Assembly: GCA_037176705.1 (NCBI GenBank)
Contig: CM073891.1
Coordinates: forward strand, 90,354,327-90,418,326
Source of the DNA: Molossus alvarezi
Lineage: Eukaryota; Chordata; Mammalia; Chiroptera; Molossidae
Length of the DNA: 64,000 nt
Reading direction: 5' to 3'
The notes under the pieces are model-generated. The model was not told the DNA's origin and made no database searches. It saw only the letters and a list, made by a program, of their open reading frames with translations. Shown in pieces: positions 46,955 to 58,456 of this stretch; positions within the stretch are counted from its first letter, which is position 1, and every line of letters begins with the position of its first letter. The position numbers were made by a program, and so were the translations under genes.

Positions 46955-47590
46955 TTGGGCTCCCTAACAAAATACCATGACTAGGTGGCTTAAGCAACAG
47001 AAATTTACTTTCTCACAGTTGTGGAGACTGGAAGTCCAAGATCAAGGTCCGGCAGAGTAGGTTTCTCGTGAAAGCTATCTTTCTTTTTTCTTTTTTCTCT
47101 CTCTTTTTTTTTATCCTCACCCGAGGACATTTTTCCATTTTTTGTTCAGGTAGAGTGGGAGGGAGAGAGAGGAACAGAGAGAGAGAGAGAAACATCGATG
47201 TGAAAGGAACACATCGAGTGGCTGCCACCCGCACAACCGACCAGGGCGGGGGACAAACTGCAACCGAGGTATGCGCCCTTAGCGGGAACCGAACCCGGGT
47301 CTCTCAGGACCGCAGGCCGACACTCTAACCACTGAGCAAAACCGGCCAGGGCTGAAAGCTATCTTTCTAGATTGCAGACGGCCACCTTCTCAGTGTGTCC
47401 TCACATGGCATAGAGGGCATGAGCTCTCTGATGTCTCTTCTTGTAAGGACACTAATTCTACTGGATCAGGGTACCACTCACATTACCTCATTAACCTTAT
47501 TACTGCTATAGAAGTTCCAGCCACATCAAGGGTTAGGGCTTCAACATATACATTCTGAGGGGACACAAACATTCAGTCCTTAACAATGCT
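46955..47590 (-). mobile_element. MLT1-like MaLR LTR, split by a VES
   Basis: Reverse LTR: TATTAATCTGCTTGGGCTCC, CAGAAATTTACTTTCTCACA, CAGTGTGTCCTCACATGGCA and the end GAGGGGACACAAACATTCAG. Interrupted by the VES at 47085-47352. Confidence 0.72.
47085..47352 (-). mobile_element. VES SINE with perfect TSD
   Basis: Reverse-oriented; duplication TGAAAGCTATCTTTCT at 47069-47084 and 47353-47368. Confidence 0.95.
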
Positions 47591-47656
47591 CATTAAAAAT
47601 TTGTAGTTAAGTGACTAATTTGGTCCTCTTCTTTTTGCAACAAAGCACTTAAAAAC

Positions 47657-47861
47657 ATTTTTTTTTTTCTTTATTGATTTTCAGAGACAGGAAGGGAGAG
47701 AGAGAGAAACATCAATGAGAGAGAACATCAATTGGCCACCTCCTGCATGCCCCCACTGGGGATTAGGTCCACAACCTGGGCATGTGCCCTGACTAGGAAT
47801 CGAACCAGCGACTTCTTGGTGCATGGGTCGATGCTCAATCACTGAGCCACACCGGCTGGGC
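47657..47861 (-). mobile_element. VES-related SINE with TSD
   Basis: Older subfamily (GCATGGGTCGATGCTCAATC); duplication GCAACAAAGCACTTAAAAAC, with one extra T on the right, at 47637-47656 and 47863-47883. Confidence 0.92.
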
Positions 47862-48296
47862 TGCAACAAAGCACTTTAAAAACGTTATTTCTGACAGTTT
47901 TCTTCAAATACAACATACTGGTTTTGTTTTGTTTTCATTCTTCTCTACTCTGAAACTATAAAAAGGGGATGAAGATGGATGTATCTAAAGACAAAAAATA
48001 AAAGATCAATAAAGGACTGGATAGGAAAAAGAGGTAAATGAAATAGCTACAATATTAACTTAGGGAATGTACTTGATTGTATTCTTTTACTCCAGTATTT
48101 AATAGGGCCTTGTATATAGAAAGCACTCAGTAAACAGGCGTTTGATGAATGAGAGAAAAGATGGAAGAAATGCATGGAAGGAAAAAGAACAGAAGTAAGA
48201 GGAAAGTGTGTAGAATTTACAAAAAATAAGCAACTGAAATTTGTTTGTTAAACGCTGCACTGGATATCATAAACCCAAGAAAACAAAATTCAGTCA

Positions 48297-48452
<156 letters not shown>

Positions 48453-48959
48453 TTAAAACACACCAAAGATTAAATGGGATACTTTAAAAAGTCTTACAGG
48501 TTTAAAAAAAAAAGACTCACAACTGTTCTTTAAGAAAAATGATTTACCTTTAGCTGTAATTTCTTCATGTCTATGCCCTATCTATCCCTTTTATAATTTA
48601 AGAAAAATAATCTTTCCTTATTATTTAATTTGATTTGAAATTTGTTTTAGTTTTAATTGTATAAAATCAATAAGCATATAAACACATACACACATATAAA
48701 TAAACCAACCTTGAGGACCTCTAAGAATCATTTTATTTAAAAAGTAGTCTGCAAATTTAGACATTATTTATATATTTGAACATGATATTCCATAATAGAG
48801 GGTATTTTATACTACTATAGAACTTGTCACAAAGAACATATAATGAATTATGTGTGGTTTTCTTAGCCACATTTCTTCTTAATTTGAAGAAAGGGTATGA
48901 CAATAAGAATGGCCTCTTAAGAGACTTGAGTTTTAAAATGGGGATATTAATAATATATG

Positions 48960-49030
48960 CTTCATAGGGTGTTGTATAACTTACAACAGTACCTGGCACA
49001 CAGTAGGTTTCAATAAATGTTAACATTATT
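48960..49030 (+). mobile_element. MIR SINE 3' fragment
   Basis: CAGTACCTGGCACACAGTAG and TTTCAATAAATGTTAACA are the MIR 3' part. A similar scrap is at 48110-48160. Confidence 0.6.
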
Positions 49031-49337
49031 ATTCTATATGGGAAGGAGTAGTCACTTTAGCAGGTATCAAAGAAGGGGTTACAGAAAAGGTAGCAGTGGA
49101 GACAAATCTGGAGGGACGGTAGGGCTTAGACAATTAAAGATGTTGGAAAAGGCACCTACAATGTGGCTAGTCAGAACAGAGATGTGCTAGAAGTGTAATA
49201 CATACTGGATTTTGAATATTTAGCATGAAAAAAAATGACTATAGAATATCAAATTTTATATTAATTAGTGAAATATTTTGAATATGTTAGATAAAATGAA
49301 ATATATTATTAAAGTATTAATGTTACCTTTTTCTTTA

Positions 49338-49568
49338 AATGTTTTATTAATTTTTAGAGAGAGGAATGGAGTGAGAGGAAGGGATTGAGAGGGAGAGACA
49401 GAGAATCAACGTGACAGCTGAAACATCAATCAGCTGCCTCCTCCATGAGCCTCCATGGGGTATCGAACCCACAACCCGAGCATGTGTCCTGACCAGGAAT
49501 CCAACCAGTGACCCCTTCAGAGAACGGGACAATGCCCAACCAACTGAGCCACACAGGCTGGGGAAACT
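49338..49568 (-). mobile_element. VES-related SINE with TSD
   Basis: Older subfamily; duplication TTACCTTTTTCTTTA at 49323-49337 and 49569-49583. Confidence 0.92.
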
Positions 49569-50469
49569 TTACCTTTTTCTTTATTAAAAAAGGTGACTCC
49601 TAGAAAATTATAAACATGGCTTACATTTATGTCTTGTATTATTTTTATTGGACAGAACATGGATAGAATATAGGACACATAGGGAATGCTTAGAAGATAA
49701 GGCTAGAGAAAAAGTGAGTTAGATTATAAGTTGTTTGGAATGCTAAGTTAATGCATTTGGGTTCTATTCTGTGGGCAATAAAAAGATTTAGGGATATTGT
49801 ATGATTACATCTGCGCTTCAAGAAAATTAACCTGGGTTGGATGGAGAAACAAGCAGAAAGGACAGTAACAAGGTTGCTGCAATTCTTTAAACAAGAGCAA
49901 GGGACTAACCTGTGGTAATATCAGTAGGGAAAGGAAATAGATACCAGACTGGAGGGGTGTTAGAGAAAAAGATCAAGAGAACTCATCACTGGAATGAACA
50001 TGAAGGTGCAAGAGTAAGAGAAGTATCAACTATGATGTCCAAATTCCCAACCTGGGGAGTAAAAAAACTGATAATTCTCAAGAAAATAGAGTCCACAGTG
50101 GGAAAAAACAGACTGAGAAATGGAAAACCACAAATTCAGTTTATGACAGTAATGAGTCTAAAGTCATTATGAACTCATGAGTACATGGCATTTCCTCAAC
50201 AAACATTTACTAAGCACACACCATATGCTAGTCATAGTTCTCGCAGTGAACAAAATTTAAAAATTGCTGCCTTCATGAAAACCTACATTCTAGAGACAGA
50301 CAACAAACAATAAATTCGTAGAATACAGTCTGTTGACTAGTGATCTGGAGGGTCACAGTAAGGACTCTTAAAGTGAAAAGCCACAGGAGGCTTTTGAGGA
50401 AAGGACTGATACTACTTAACTTATATTTTAACAGGCTGACTCTAGTTTGATTTAAAAATAACCAAACTG

Positions 50470-50709
50470 CCCTGGCCAGTTTGGCTCAGCAGTTAGAGCA
50501 TCGGCCTGTGGTCCAGAGAGACCGGGTTCGGTTCCCGCTAAGGGCATGTACCTCAGTTGCAGTTTGTCCCTGGCCCTGGTTGGGTCATGTGGATGGCAAC
50601 CACTCAATGTGTCCCTTTCACATCGATGTCTCTCTCTCTCTCTCTTCCTCCCACTCTAGCTGAACAAAATATTGAAAAATGTCCTCGGGTGAGGATAAAA
50701 AAAAAAAAA
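50470..50709 (+). mobile_element. VES SINE with 18-bp perfect TSD
   Basis: Duplication TTAAAAATAACCAAACTG at 50452-50469 and 50710-50727. Confidence 0.95.
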
Positions 50710-50984
50710 TTAAAAATAACCAAACTGAGGCAGTGACAAACAGAGGAGGCAGTTAGGAAGCAAATGCAATTATGCTCAGCAGTGGTAATGGTGGCTGAGG
50801 ACAGGGGGTGGTGAGCAGTCAACACAGGGATATATTTTTAAGGCAAACCCCAGAAGATTTACTGAAGCACCAAATGTGGGGTGTGAGAGAAAATAGAAAT
50901 GAAAGATGATTTCCAGGCTTTTAGAAGAATGGAACTGCCATTCACTAAGCCTAAGAGAGGAGCAGATTTTAAGAACAGGAACCC

Positions 50985-51246
50985 GCCCTGGCCAGTTTGG
51001 CTCAGCGGTTAGAGCATCGGCCTGCGGTCCGGAGAGACCCGGGTTCGGTTTCCGCTAAGGGCACGTACCTTGGTTGCAGTTTGTCCCCAGCCCTGGTTGG
51101 GTCGTGTGGGTGGCAACCACTCGATGTGTCCCTTTCACGTCGATGTTTCTCTCTCTCTCTCTCTCTTCCTCTCTCTCCCTCCTACTCTATCTGTACAAAA
51201 AATGGAAAAGTGTCCTCGGGTGAGGATAAAAAAAAAAAAAAAAAAA
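50985..51246 (+). mobile_element. VES SINE in a tandemly duplicated target
   Basis: Target duplication AACAGGAACCC (ending 50984 and 51257). The right flank carries a second copy of the surrounding sequence, so it inserted in one unit of a short tandem duplication. It has the CTGTACAAAAAATGG subfamily mark. Confidence 0.92.
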
Positions 51247-51759
51247 AACAGGAACCCAATTTTGGAGCAGATTTTAAGAACAGGAACCCAATTTTGGACA
51301 TGTTAAGTTTGGGTAGCCTGCCTGACATCCAAGTGGAGATGTCCCCTAAGCAATTAAATATACAAGACTCTCATAAGGGAGAGGTAAGTGCTTGATATGG
51401 AAATTTAAGAGTTATCAATGTACAGGGTGGTATTTCAAACAACTAGACTAGGTCCCAGACACCAAGAGAGAACACATGTAAGTAAAGGTCCAAAGTAAGT
51501 CTCAGAACTCCAAAATTTAGAAGGGGGGATATGACGAACAACCAGAAAGAGAGAAGGCAAAAAGAGCAGGGCTAAGAAACAGGTGTCCTGAAGCACAGTA
51601 AAGGAGTGCTTGAGGGAGACAGTGCCACACGTGCCAGGGCTGCTACTGGGTCAGTTACGATGAGAAATGTCAGAAACCATTGGATTTAGCAGCACCGAGG
51701 TCATGGTGACCTTGAAAAAAAAGAGCAGTCTGACTGGAGTATGTATGTTCAAAGGGTAA

Positions 51760-52165
51760 AAAGGGAAATTGGACAGTGTGGACATTTTAACAATGTTAAT
51801 TCTTCCCATCTATGAACACTACATACGCTTCCATTTATTTGTATTCTTCACTGTTTTATAATTTTCCAAGTTCAGGTTTTTTACTTTCTTGGTTAAATTC
51901 AGGGTGGTTGCCAGAGGGGAAGGGGGTTGGAACTGGGTGAAAAGGTGAAGGCATCAAGAAGTGCAGATTGGTACCAGTTACGAAATAGTCAGCATAGGAA
52001 TTATGCTCAATACATTGTGATAACTAGGTATGGTGCCAGGTGGCTACAGAAAACATCGGGGCAAACACTTCGCAGAGTATATGCTGTACACCTGAAACTA
52101 ATACAAAACAATACCAAAAGTAAACTGTAATTTTAAAAAATAAAATTTCTAAGTAAAATAAAAAA
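51760..52165 (+). mobile_element. 5'-inverted ancient L1 3' end
   Basis: 51760-51899 reads as L1 ORF2 on the minus strand (AACAATGTTAATTCTTCCCA, TTTTATAATTTTCCAAG). 51900-52165 is an L1 3' UTR on the plus strand (GTGGTTGCCAGAGGGGAAGG, ACACCTGAAACTAATACAAA). This head-to-head layout is typical of twin priming. Confidence 0.6.
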
Positions 52166-52611
52166 GGAAATTGGAGACTTGTTGCGTAACCATAAGGAGT
52201 TACCTATACAGGGAAGGAGAGACATGGCGTGGTAACTGGAGGGAGGACAAGCACGGGAGATTTGGGGGCTTTGGGGGCGGGAAGATGCAAGTACGTCTGA
52301 ATACTGAAGGGAAAGACCTACTAGAAGAGGAAACTGACGACCAAAGGGCCTCCTGAAGGTAGGCGTGAAGCCGCGAGAGTGCCGCAAACAATGGTCAACA
52401 AGAAAAGTGGCTGAAGAAAGAGGTCCTGACAAAGAGAAAGAAAGAGGCACGGGCACACGAAAGCGGAGAGCCCGGCCGCCCGCGCTCGGACGAGGTGTGA
52501 CCGGCGGGGGCGCCGCGCCCCGTCGCCTCGGGCTCCGTCCGCCTCGGGCTCCGTCGCCTCGGGCACGGCCGGGCCCAGCCTCCCCGGCGGCGGCGCGGAA
52601 GGGGCACCTAC

Positions 52612-52656
52612 CTCGTGCGGACTCTCACACACCGCCAACCCCACGAGGCCAGTGGT
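52612..52656 (-). CDS. NDUFA5: NDUFA5 coding exon 2
   Basis: A 45-bp exon (15 codons, phase 0 to 0) with acceptor TTTTTGAACAG and donor GTAGGT. It encodes TTGLVGLAVCESPHE, the conserved NDUFA5 N-terminal segment. Intron 1 is only 280 bp, and both exons lie in the same GC-rich block. Confidence 0.94.
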
Positions 52657-52936
52657 CTGTTCAAAAACAAAGCACGATTCATGGTGTTTAAAATTCGGCA
52701 CGTTCACCACGCTGAGAAAAAGCAAAAGCACCAACCCCAGGCTAAAACCGGCCCCAACCAGCGACCGCGCTCTCGGTGCCGCTCGCTCGGGGCTTTACCT
52801 GCCCGGGAGGGCAGAGCGGGCCGAGCGCCCCGAAGCGCCGCCGCGCCCGCGCCCGCGCCGGCCACCACCGGCGAGGGGGGCTGTCGGCGGGCCACCCCAC
52901 AGTCTAAATCCCACCAGTGACCTCGGGCCGCCTCAC

Positions 52937-52957
52937 CTTCTTCAGCAGGCCCGCCAT
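52937..52957 (-). CDS. NDUFA5: NDUFA5 coding exon 1 (start codon)
   Basis: A 7-codon first coding exon encoding MAGLLKK, with the ATG at 52957-52955 preceded by GTC in a GC-rich leader and a donor GTGAGG after AAGAAG. NDUFA5 (B13) is an accessory subunit of mitochondrial complex I, on the matrix-facing peripheral arm. The exon lies in a CpG island and is too short to find without the downstream exons; it was placed by matching the MAG-LKKTTGLVGLAVC start of the mammalian protein. Confidence 0.93.
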
Positions 52958-53102
52958 GACAGCGCCTCGCCGCCGAGGACGCCCGTTCAGACCCGCTCAA
53001 TCCACCACCGAGGCCGCCGCGCGGTCACTTAGGAGACAGCTGGCTCCTCCCCTCAGGAGCTCCTCGGGGTCAGGCGCTGCCCCGCCCATTCCAAAGGGGA
53101 AC

Positions 53103-53116
53103 TGACGCACGCGCAG
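53103..53116. promoter_or_regulatory. NRF-1-like site upstream of NDUFA5
   Basis: TGACGCACGCGCAG resembles the NRF-1 consensus YGCGCAYGCGCR with a good right half and a degenerate left half. NRF-1 controls many nuclear respiratory-chain genes. Motif-level inference only. Confidence 0.35.
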
Positions 53117-53119
53117 TGA

Positions 53120-53840
53120 GTGCACCGGCGTCTGGTCCAGGCACTGGGGAAAGGGTTTTGTGTTAGGTGTCTGCCTGTCGGGTCCTGTACCTTACACCGC
53201 TGACGGATTGCCCAAAGGTGAGGGATATACTCCGAGTTACCAGAATCTCAGAGCAGTCGTTCTAGGAATCTGCACTCAGCTTAACCTTTGGCGAATTCCT
53301 TGACGTCCTCCCACACTGTAGTCTAGTAAAATGAGGGTGGCCGTGGAGCTATCATCTCGGTGATCTCTGTACTGCAAGGGTTAATTCGTACAGCTATACC
53401 AGTATTCTCGGTATTTGCAGCCAAAGCACTGTTCAGTACGCAGTTGCGTTTCCCATCGCAACCCCTTTCTTCTCCATTTCACTCGCTGAAGTACATCTCC
53501 CATTTTCTCATTTTCCCAGGTGAAGTGATACCAGACCACTTTCCCCCACTTCTACAAACATTTATTGAGCACGTGCTAGTTACTGGGACATGATTTGTAA
53601 GACACGATCTCACATCCTGGAATTCACAGAGCAGTGATGAACACATGCCTTAATACGTAATTCTAGTGTTCCAAAAGAGGTTTATGTCAAGTGAAATGGT
53701 TACAGGGAAGAGGAAATAACTAACCAAAAATTATGGGTGACTTGTGTTAAAGAAGGTATTGACTAAAAAGTTAATGAGAAAAAAGCACAAGAGAGAACAC
53801 GTGTACAAAGAAATATAGATATTCTGAATTGCAGTTGTCA
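53120..53840. other. Upstream region of NDUFA5, nothing recognised
   Basis: Moderately GC-rich then unremarkable single-copy-looking DNA just upstream of the CpG island. No exon or repeat identified. A distal regulatory role is possible but not shown. Confidence 0.4.
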
Positions 53841-53849
53841 TAATTTAAA

Positions 53850-53985
53850 TAGTAAAACATCCCACAAAATGAGAGAAAATATTTGCAACCACATATAATC
53901 ACCAAAAGATAAGCAGTACCTGAAATATATAAGGAACTTCTATAAATCAGTAAGGAAAGAACTAATAACCTGAACAGGTATCCCT
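53850..53985 (+). mobile_element. Old L1 ORF2 fragment, first part
   Basis: GAGAGAAAATATTTGCAACC, ATATAAGGAACTTCTATAAA and TCAGTAAGGAAAGAAC match the L1 ORF2 C-terminal half. The continuation appears at 54845. Confidence 0.6.
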
Positions 53986-53989
53986 TCTT

Positions 53990-54115
53990 CCATTCCTGCC
54001 TTCCTGTCTGGAATATATTAAATGAGTTAATATATGTAAAGTGCCTGGCTCAGTACATGGAACAAAGCAGCACACACATGATTTTTAATTTTGGTGTTAT
54101 TATTCTCCACCTAGT
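53990..54115 (+). mobile_element. MIR fragment
   Basis: TAAATGAGTTAATATATGTA and AAGTGCCTGGCTCAGTACAT fit the MIR 3' core. Confidence 0.6.
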
Positions 54116-54119
54116 AGCA

Positions 54120-54430
54120 AAATAATTATTTTAGAAATTCTCCTATGATTTTTCACTTGCAGTGTAAAAGCCAAGGTCCTTATACCCACCTATAAGATTG
54201 CCCCCTCTGCCCCTCACCTCTCAGACCTAACCTCCAGTCCCCTTCCCCTGCTCAGGGAAGCTGGTTTTCTAACCCTTTTCTTGAAAAACTTTTCCACCAG
54301 TTGGGCACATGGCTGGCTCTCTCACTTCTTTCAAGTATCTGCAGATATTACCTTCTCAATGTGGCCTGCCCTGGCCCTGAGATTTCAAATTGCATGTCCC
54401 CACAGAGCTACTCCTTGCCTTCTTCTCTCC
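54120..54430 (+). mobile_element. L2 relic
   Basis: AGCCAAGGTCCTTATACCCA, CCCTCACCTCTCAGACCTAA and TATTACCTTCTCAATGTGGC follow the L2 3' region. Confidence 0.6.
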
Positions 54431-54444
54431 TTCACTTTTTATTT

Positions 54445-54653
54445 TCTTTAAAAATTGTTTTTTAGATAGGAAGGGAGAGGAAAAGAGAAAGAGAAACACA
54501 GATGCAAGATCAGAACATCAGTGGACTGCATCCTGCATGCCCCACCCTGGGGATTGAGCCTGAAATGCAAGCATATGCACTGATCAGGAATTGAACCAGC
54601 AACCTTCTGGTGCATGGGATGACACTCAATCAGCTGAGCCATACTGGGCCAGG
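54445..54653 (-). mobile_element. VES-related SINE, older subfamily
   Basis: Reverse-oriented with GCATGGGATGACACTCAATC and GGAATTGAACCAGCAACCTT. Confidence 0.85.
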
Positions 54654-54844
54654 TCTTTGTTTCAGTTTTCTTCAGCCCTTATCACCCTTTAATGTGCTAT
54701 CTAATTATCTTATGATTTTTTGTATCATTCTTTCTAGACTATAAACCATATGTGAATGGAAATTATGACCTACCATATCTCAAGTGCCTAAAATTGTACA
54801 TGCTACATAATAGGCACTCAATATATATGTTTTTGGTGAAAATG

Positions 54845-55120
54845 ATAGAATAAAAGGCAAAAGAAAATAATAGGCAATTGACAAAAATGGAAACAGGAAC
54901 ACTTGATAAACATGTAAAGGACTCAAGCTCCCTAATAATTAAGTGTAAATTAATTATTATTTTACTGCCATGTTATGGACAAAAATTAAAGACTGACAAT
55001 ACCAAGTGTTAGCAAGGATGTAGAGCAGTAGGAACACTCACACACTGCTGGTGGGAGTGAATTGGTATAATCACTTTGTGGAATAATTTTACAAATGTTA
55101 GTTGAAGATATGTAAAACCA
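54845..55120 (+). mobile_element. Old L1 ORF2 fragment, second part
   Basis: Continues 53850-53985: ACTGACAATACCAAGTGTTA, GATGTAGAGCAGTAGGAACA, CACTGCTGGTGGGAGTGAAT. Confidence 0.6.
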
Positions 55121-55129
55121 ATAACTGAG

Positions 55130-55555
55130 AGTTATGGGTTGAATTATGTTCCCCCCTCAAATTCATATGATGAAGTCCTAACCCCCACTTGTTTCAGACT
55201 GTGACATTATACGGAAAGAGGGTCATTGCAGATATAATTTGTTGAGATAAGGTCATTAAAGTGGGACCTGTCCAATATGACCGATGTCCTTATAAAAGGG
55301 AAGATTTGGACAGATACATGGACACAGAGAATGCGATGATACTTCTACAAGCTAAGGGATACCAAAGATTGCCCACAAAATCTCTAGCAATTAGGGGAGA
55401 GGCACAGGACAGATTCTCTCAGCCCTTAGAAGAAACCAACCCTACTGACACCTTAATCTTGAACTTCTAGCCTTCAACAGGTGAACTAACACTTTTATCT
55501 TATTTAAGCCACTCAATTTGTGGCATTTTGTTACAGCAACCCTATAAACTAACAC
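55130..55555 (+). mobile_element. MLT1-like MaLR LTR
   Basis: GTTATGGGTTGAATTATGTT, GATGAAGTCCTAACCCCCAC, CTGACACCTTAATCTTGAAC and TTGTTACAGCAACCCTATAA are the expected blocks in order. Short open frames within are accidental. Confidence 0.75.
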
Positions 55556-55795
55556 TAGGTAATAGATTAGTTTGACGTATGCTTCTCTCTTCCATTTAGG
55601 ATAGCTGTCCCTAGAAATGTGAGCCATGGGATATAATCTTTCAGTTCATATTATCCAAGAATTAGACTTTACCATAACTTTCATCATAATTTCCAATTCC
55701 TAGTATTTAAATCATCCACAATGATGATTCAGAACAGAGGGTATGTACATTAACAAATGTGCATGTATTAATGGCATTTTAAAGATACATATATG

Positions 55796-56048
55796 GCCCT
55801 GGCCGGCTTGGCTCAGCGGTTAGAGCATCAGCCTGCGGTCCAGAGAGACCCGGGTTCGGTTCCCGCTAAGGGCATGTACCTTGGTTGCAGTTTGTCCCCG
55901 GCCCTGGTCGGTCGTGCGGGTGGCAGCCACTCGATGTGTCCCTTTCACATCGATGTTTCTCTCTCTCTCTCTTCCTCTCTCTCCCTCCCACTCTACCCAA
56001 AAAAATGTCCTCAGGTGAGGATATAAAAAAAAAAAAAAAAAAAAAAAA
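55796..56048 (+). mobile_element. Young VES SINE with perfect TSD
   Basis: Duplication AAAGATACATATATG at 55781-55795 and 56049-56063; long A tail. It lacks about 10 bases in the CTGAACAAAAAATGGAAA region. Confidence 0.95.
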
Positions 56049-56063
56049 AAAGATACATATATG

Positions 56064-57360
56064 CATGGATATATATATAACATATATAAGTGTACAGAAA
56101 CTATGGAATTAGAACAAACCATCTGATATACCATTTTCTCCTACAAAGATGACATACTTATTTGGACACACTAGATTAGGTTACAGGAAACCACATTAGG
56201 ATTGGAAGGATATATTCTATTTTTCAAACCAGATAATGCTGAAATCGTCACTGAAATTTAGATGAATGCAAGTTTATGAGGTCACAATCCTTGTTCCCTG
56301 TCCCTCCAGATTCCAGGAATTTTGTCATTGTGGGGGGTGTTCTAGAATGTAGAATCATGTGATTATAAAAGATGCAGATGTTTTCATTTGGTACAATTTT
56401 GAGTTTAAGCTTTTGCTGTACTATATTTGCTAAAGACATCATGGCTAACAGACCTAGCTGACCGTGGCTAAGGTACTGCATAGCTAACCAGTTATATGTG
56501 GTGGGAAAATGTATAGTTTTTCTCAGCCAATTCCTTTACAGAGGTGTGTGGCTTTGTATGAGGGGGGCTGGATAGTGGTGTTCTATGGCTGGTGGCAGAA
56601 TTAGCTACAAATGGAAATCAACCTTGACATCTGTGATATTGCAAGGGGATTTGGAAATGTCTTAATATGAGTAGCAGGAGCATCAAATGCACCATATTTT
56701 CAGTTGGAAGAGAGTTCCCAGAGGGGTAAATGTTTAAATTATCAGGAAGGAGGTAGACTTGGGGAAGTTAGGTAAATAAAGTTAGCAATCTGGATCTCAT
56801 CTTTTATACAATTTGCTCTGCAGGATTTCTAAGCCTATCCAATTAAGAACAGCTTGTTTCTCCAAAATTAAGTAACTGGAAGGGTTAGGACCTCTTATAC
56901 TGCTTTTTAATGGCACAAGACTCTTTTGTGAAGAGCTGGATCTTACCAAAGTTAGGTAGTTGAAATATTTCCCTGGATTGTATGGCTCTGGAGCTATGCT
57001 GAGGAGCCTTGACCTGAGAGAGCATGAGACCAAACAACTGGAAAGGAGAAAGCATTCCAATTTACAGGGCATGAGGGGCTCATTCCTGAAAATCTAAAGG
57101 AGGTGAATACTGCTTTTGCCAGTTTCCCCAGGAGGTGGTGATAAAGAAACATATGTTAACGGTAATGTTGACAACCATATCCTATTGAGGGGATAAAGAA
57201 CTTTATTTCTTTTAAATGTTCTGCTGAACTCATTTGGTAAAAACATAATAAATAGTACAAGATAAAGGAGTTTGGGCTAGAATGTCTCATATACATGTAC
57301 GCAATGCGGGGAAGACATCCAGTCCAGAAATGGCTAGGACCCAAAAAGAGCCAACTTGCC
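56064..57360. other. Intergenic DNA, nothing recognised
   Basis: No coding exon or confidently named repeat seen; it may contain decayed LTR or L1 sequence. Confidence 0.4.
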
Positions 57361-57379
57361 ATTTAAAAAATCATTACTA

Positions 57380-57586
57380 GCCTGGCTGGTGTGGCTCAGT
57401 GGATTGAGCATCATCCCATGGACTGAGACGTCCTGGTTGGATTCCTGATCAGGGCACATGCCCAGGTTGTGGGCTCAATCCCCAGAAGGGGGCGTGCAGG
57501 AGGCAGCCGATTGATGTTTCTCTCTTAAATTGATGTGTCTATCTCTTTCCCCTCTCTCTAAAAAAATCAATAAAAACATATTTTTT
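57380..57586 (+). mobile_element. VES-related SINE with perfect TSD
   Basis: CTGGCTGGTGTGGCTCAGTG head; duplication AAAAAATCATTACTA at 57365-57379 and 57587-57601. Confidence 0.94.
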
Positions 57587-57601
57587 AAAAAATCATTACT
57601 A

Positions 57602-58345
57602 ACAACAGTAAATAACAGCATATGGAGACCTTGATTATGTGGCCTTATATGACATTAAAATGTTACTGAATGCATTTTTAATAGTTGAAGGATGTGTTAG
57701 GCTTACTTAAAGGGCAGTAAAAGAAGGAGTGGGTGGGGGAATCAATGTGTCAGTGCCAGCACCTGGAAGAAGGAGAATAGGCAGGGAAAAGGAGCATGCT
57801 GAAGAAAAGTGGATAAAGTTAAAAATCCAGCTGAACAAGAAGTAGAACCAGCTCAGGGCCAGCAAACAGGGTGCAATAGGAAAGCTAAATGAAATTCACA
57901 TAATATCCTGACAGCACAGTGTAGCTGTGATGGTTGTAGGGGGATGGTGGGAGACTCTTGAGGAAACTGAGAGGCAAGCACACTAAATATAATTGATTTC
58001 TCTGGTACAGTCAAAGAAAGAAGATGCAGAAAAGAACTAGAGTGTGACGGAAATGCCTTATTATAACTTAGACAATTAGAAATTAGAAGCAAATCATTAT
58101 TGCTATTATTATGTTTTTGTCTAAGGAAACTGCATTATGATGAGGTATTATTAAATCCTTGTCAACAATACTAAAAACTTACAACTAATGCCATAGTTCT
58201 TAAGTTGTGGGCTGTAGGATTTTTCTTTAGACCACTTTAGTTCCCTCACATTCCCCAATTGTCTCTTCCACAGAGGGCTGTAGGGGCTGCTGCTGGGACA
58301 GTCCTCATGTTAACAGTCGTGTGATGCCTCCTAGAATGGTATCTT
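57602..58345. other. Intergenic DNA, nothing recognised
   Basis: AT-rich sequence with no identified repeat or gene. Confidence 0.4.
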
Positions 58346-58363
58346 TATTTCTGGGATATTCTT

Positions 58364-58456
58364 TTTTTTTTGGTACGTGCCCCTAGCGGGAACCAAACCC
58401 AGGACTCTCTGGCCCGCAGGCTGACGCTCCAACCGCTGAGCCAAACCGGCCAGGGC
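58364..58456 (-). mobile_element. Head-only VES element (copy C)
   Basis: 85-bp VES head on the minus strand (58456-58372) stopping at GCACGTACC and followed by a short A tail (T run 58364-58371). A perfect 17-bp duplication ATTTCTGGGATATTCTT flanks it (58347-58363, 58457-58473). It is the youngest-looking of the three and carries the same CTAGGGGCA and GGTTTGGTTCC marks. Confidence 0.92.

Larger units (their letters stand above)
49640..51420. repeat. Old mammalian interspersed repeat region, family unresolved
   Basis: Segments such as CTGTGGGCAATAAAAAGATT, GGATGGAGAAACAAGCAGAA, CAACAAACATTTACTAAGCA, GGCTTTTGAGGAAAGGACTG and CCAAGTGGAGATGTCCCCTA follow the order of a long, widespread mammalian repeat that I recognise by pattern but cannot name securely. 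It is interrupted by VES copies at 50470 and 50985. Confidence 0.45.
52450..53120 (-). promoter_or_regulatory. NDUFA5: CpG island, NDUFA5 promoter, exon 1 and exon 2
   Basis: A dense GC/CpG block spanning NDUFA5 exons 1 and 2 and the DNA upstream of the ATG at 52957. Transcription would start between about 52960 and 53100 on the minus strand. No TATA box is seen, as expected for a housekeeping respiratory-chain gene. An NRF-1-like GC palindrome lies at 53103-53116. Confidence 0.8.

Noticed and set aside
52321..52734. 137-codon minus-strand frame around NDUFA5 exon 2 (TTGLVGLAVCESPHEV...)
   Set aside because: Only the 15 residues TTGLVGLAVCESPHE are exon 2; the rest reads into introns past good splice sites.
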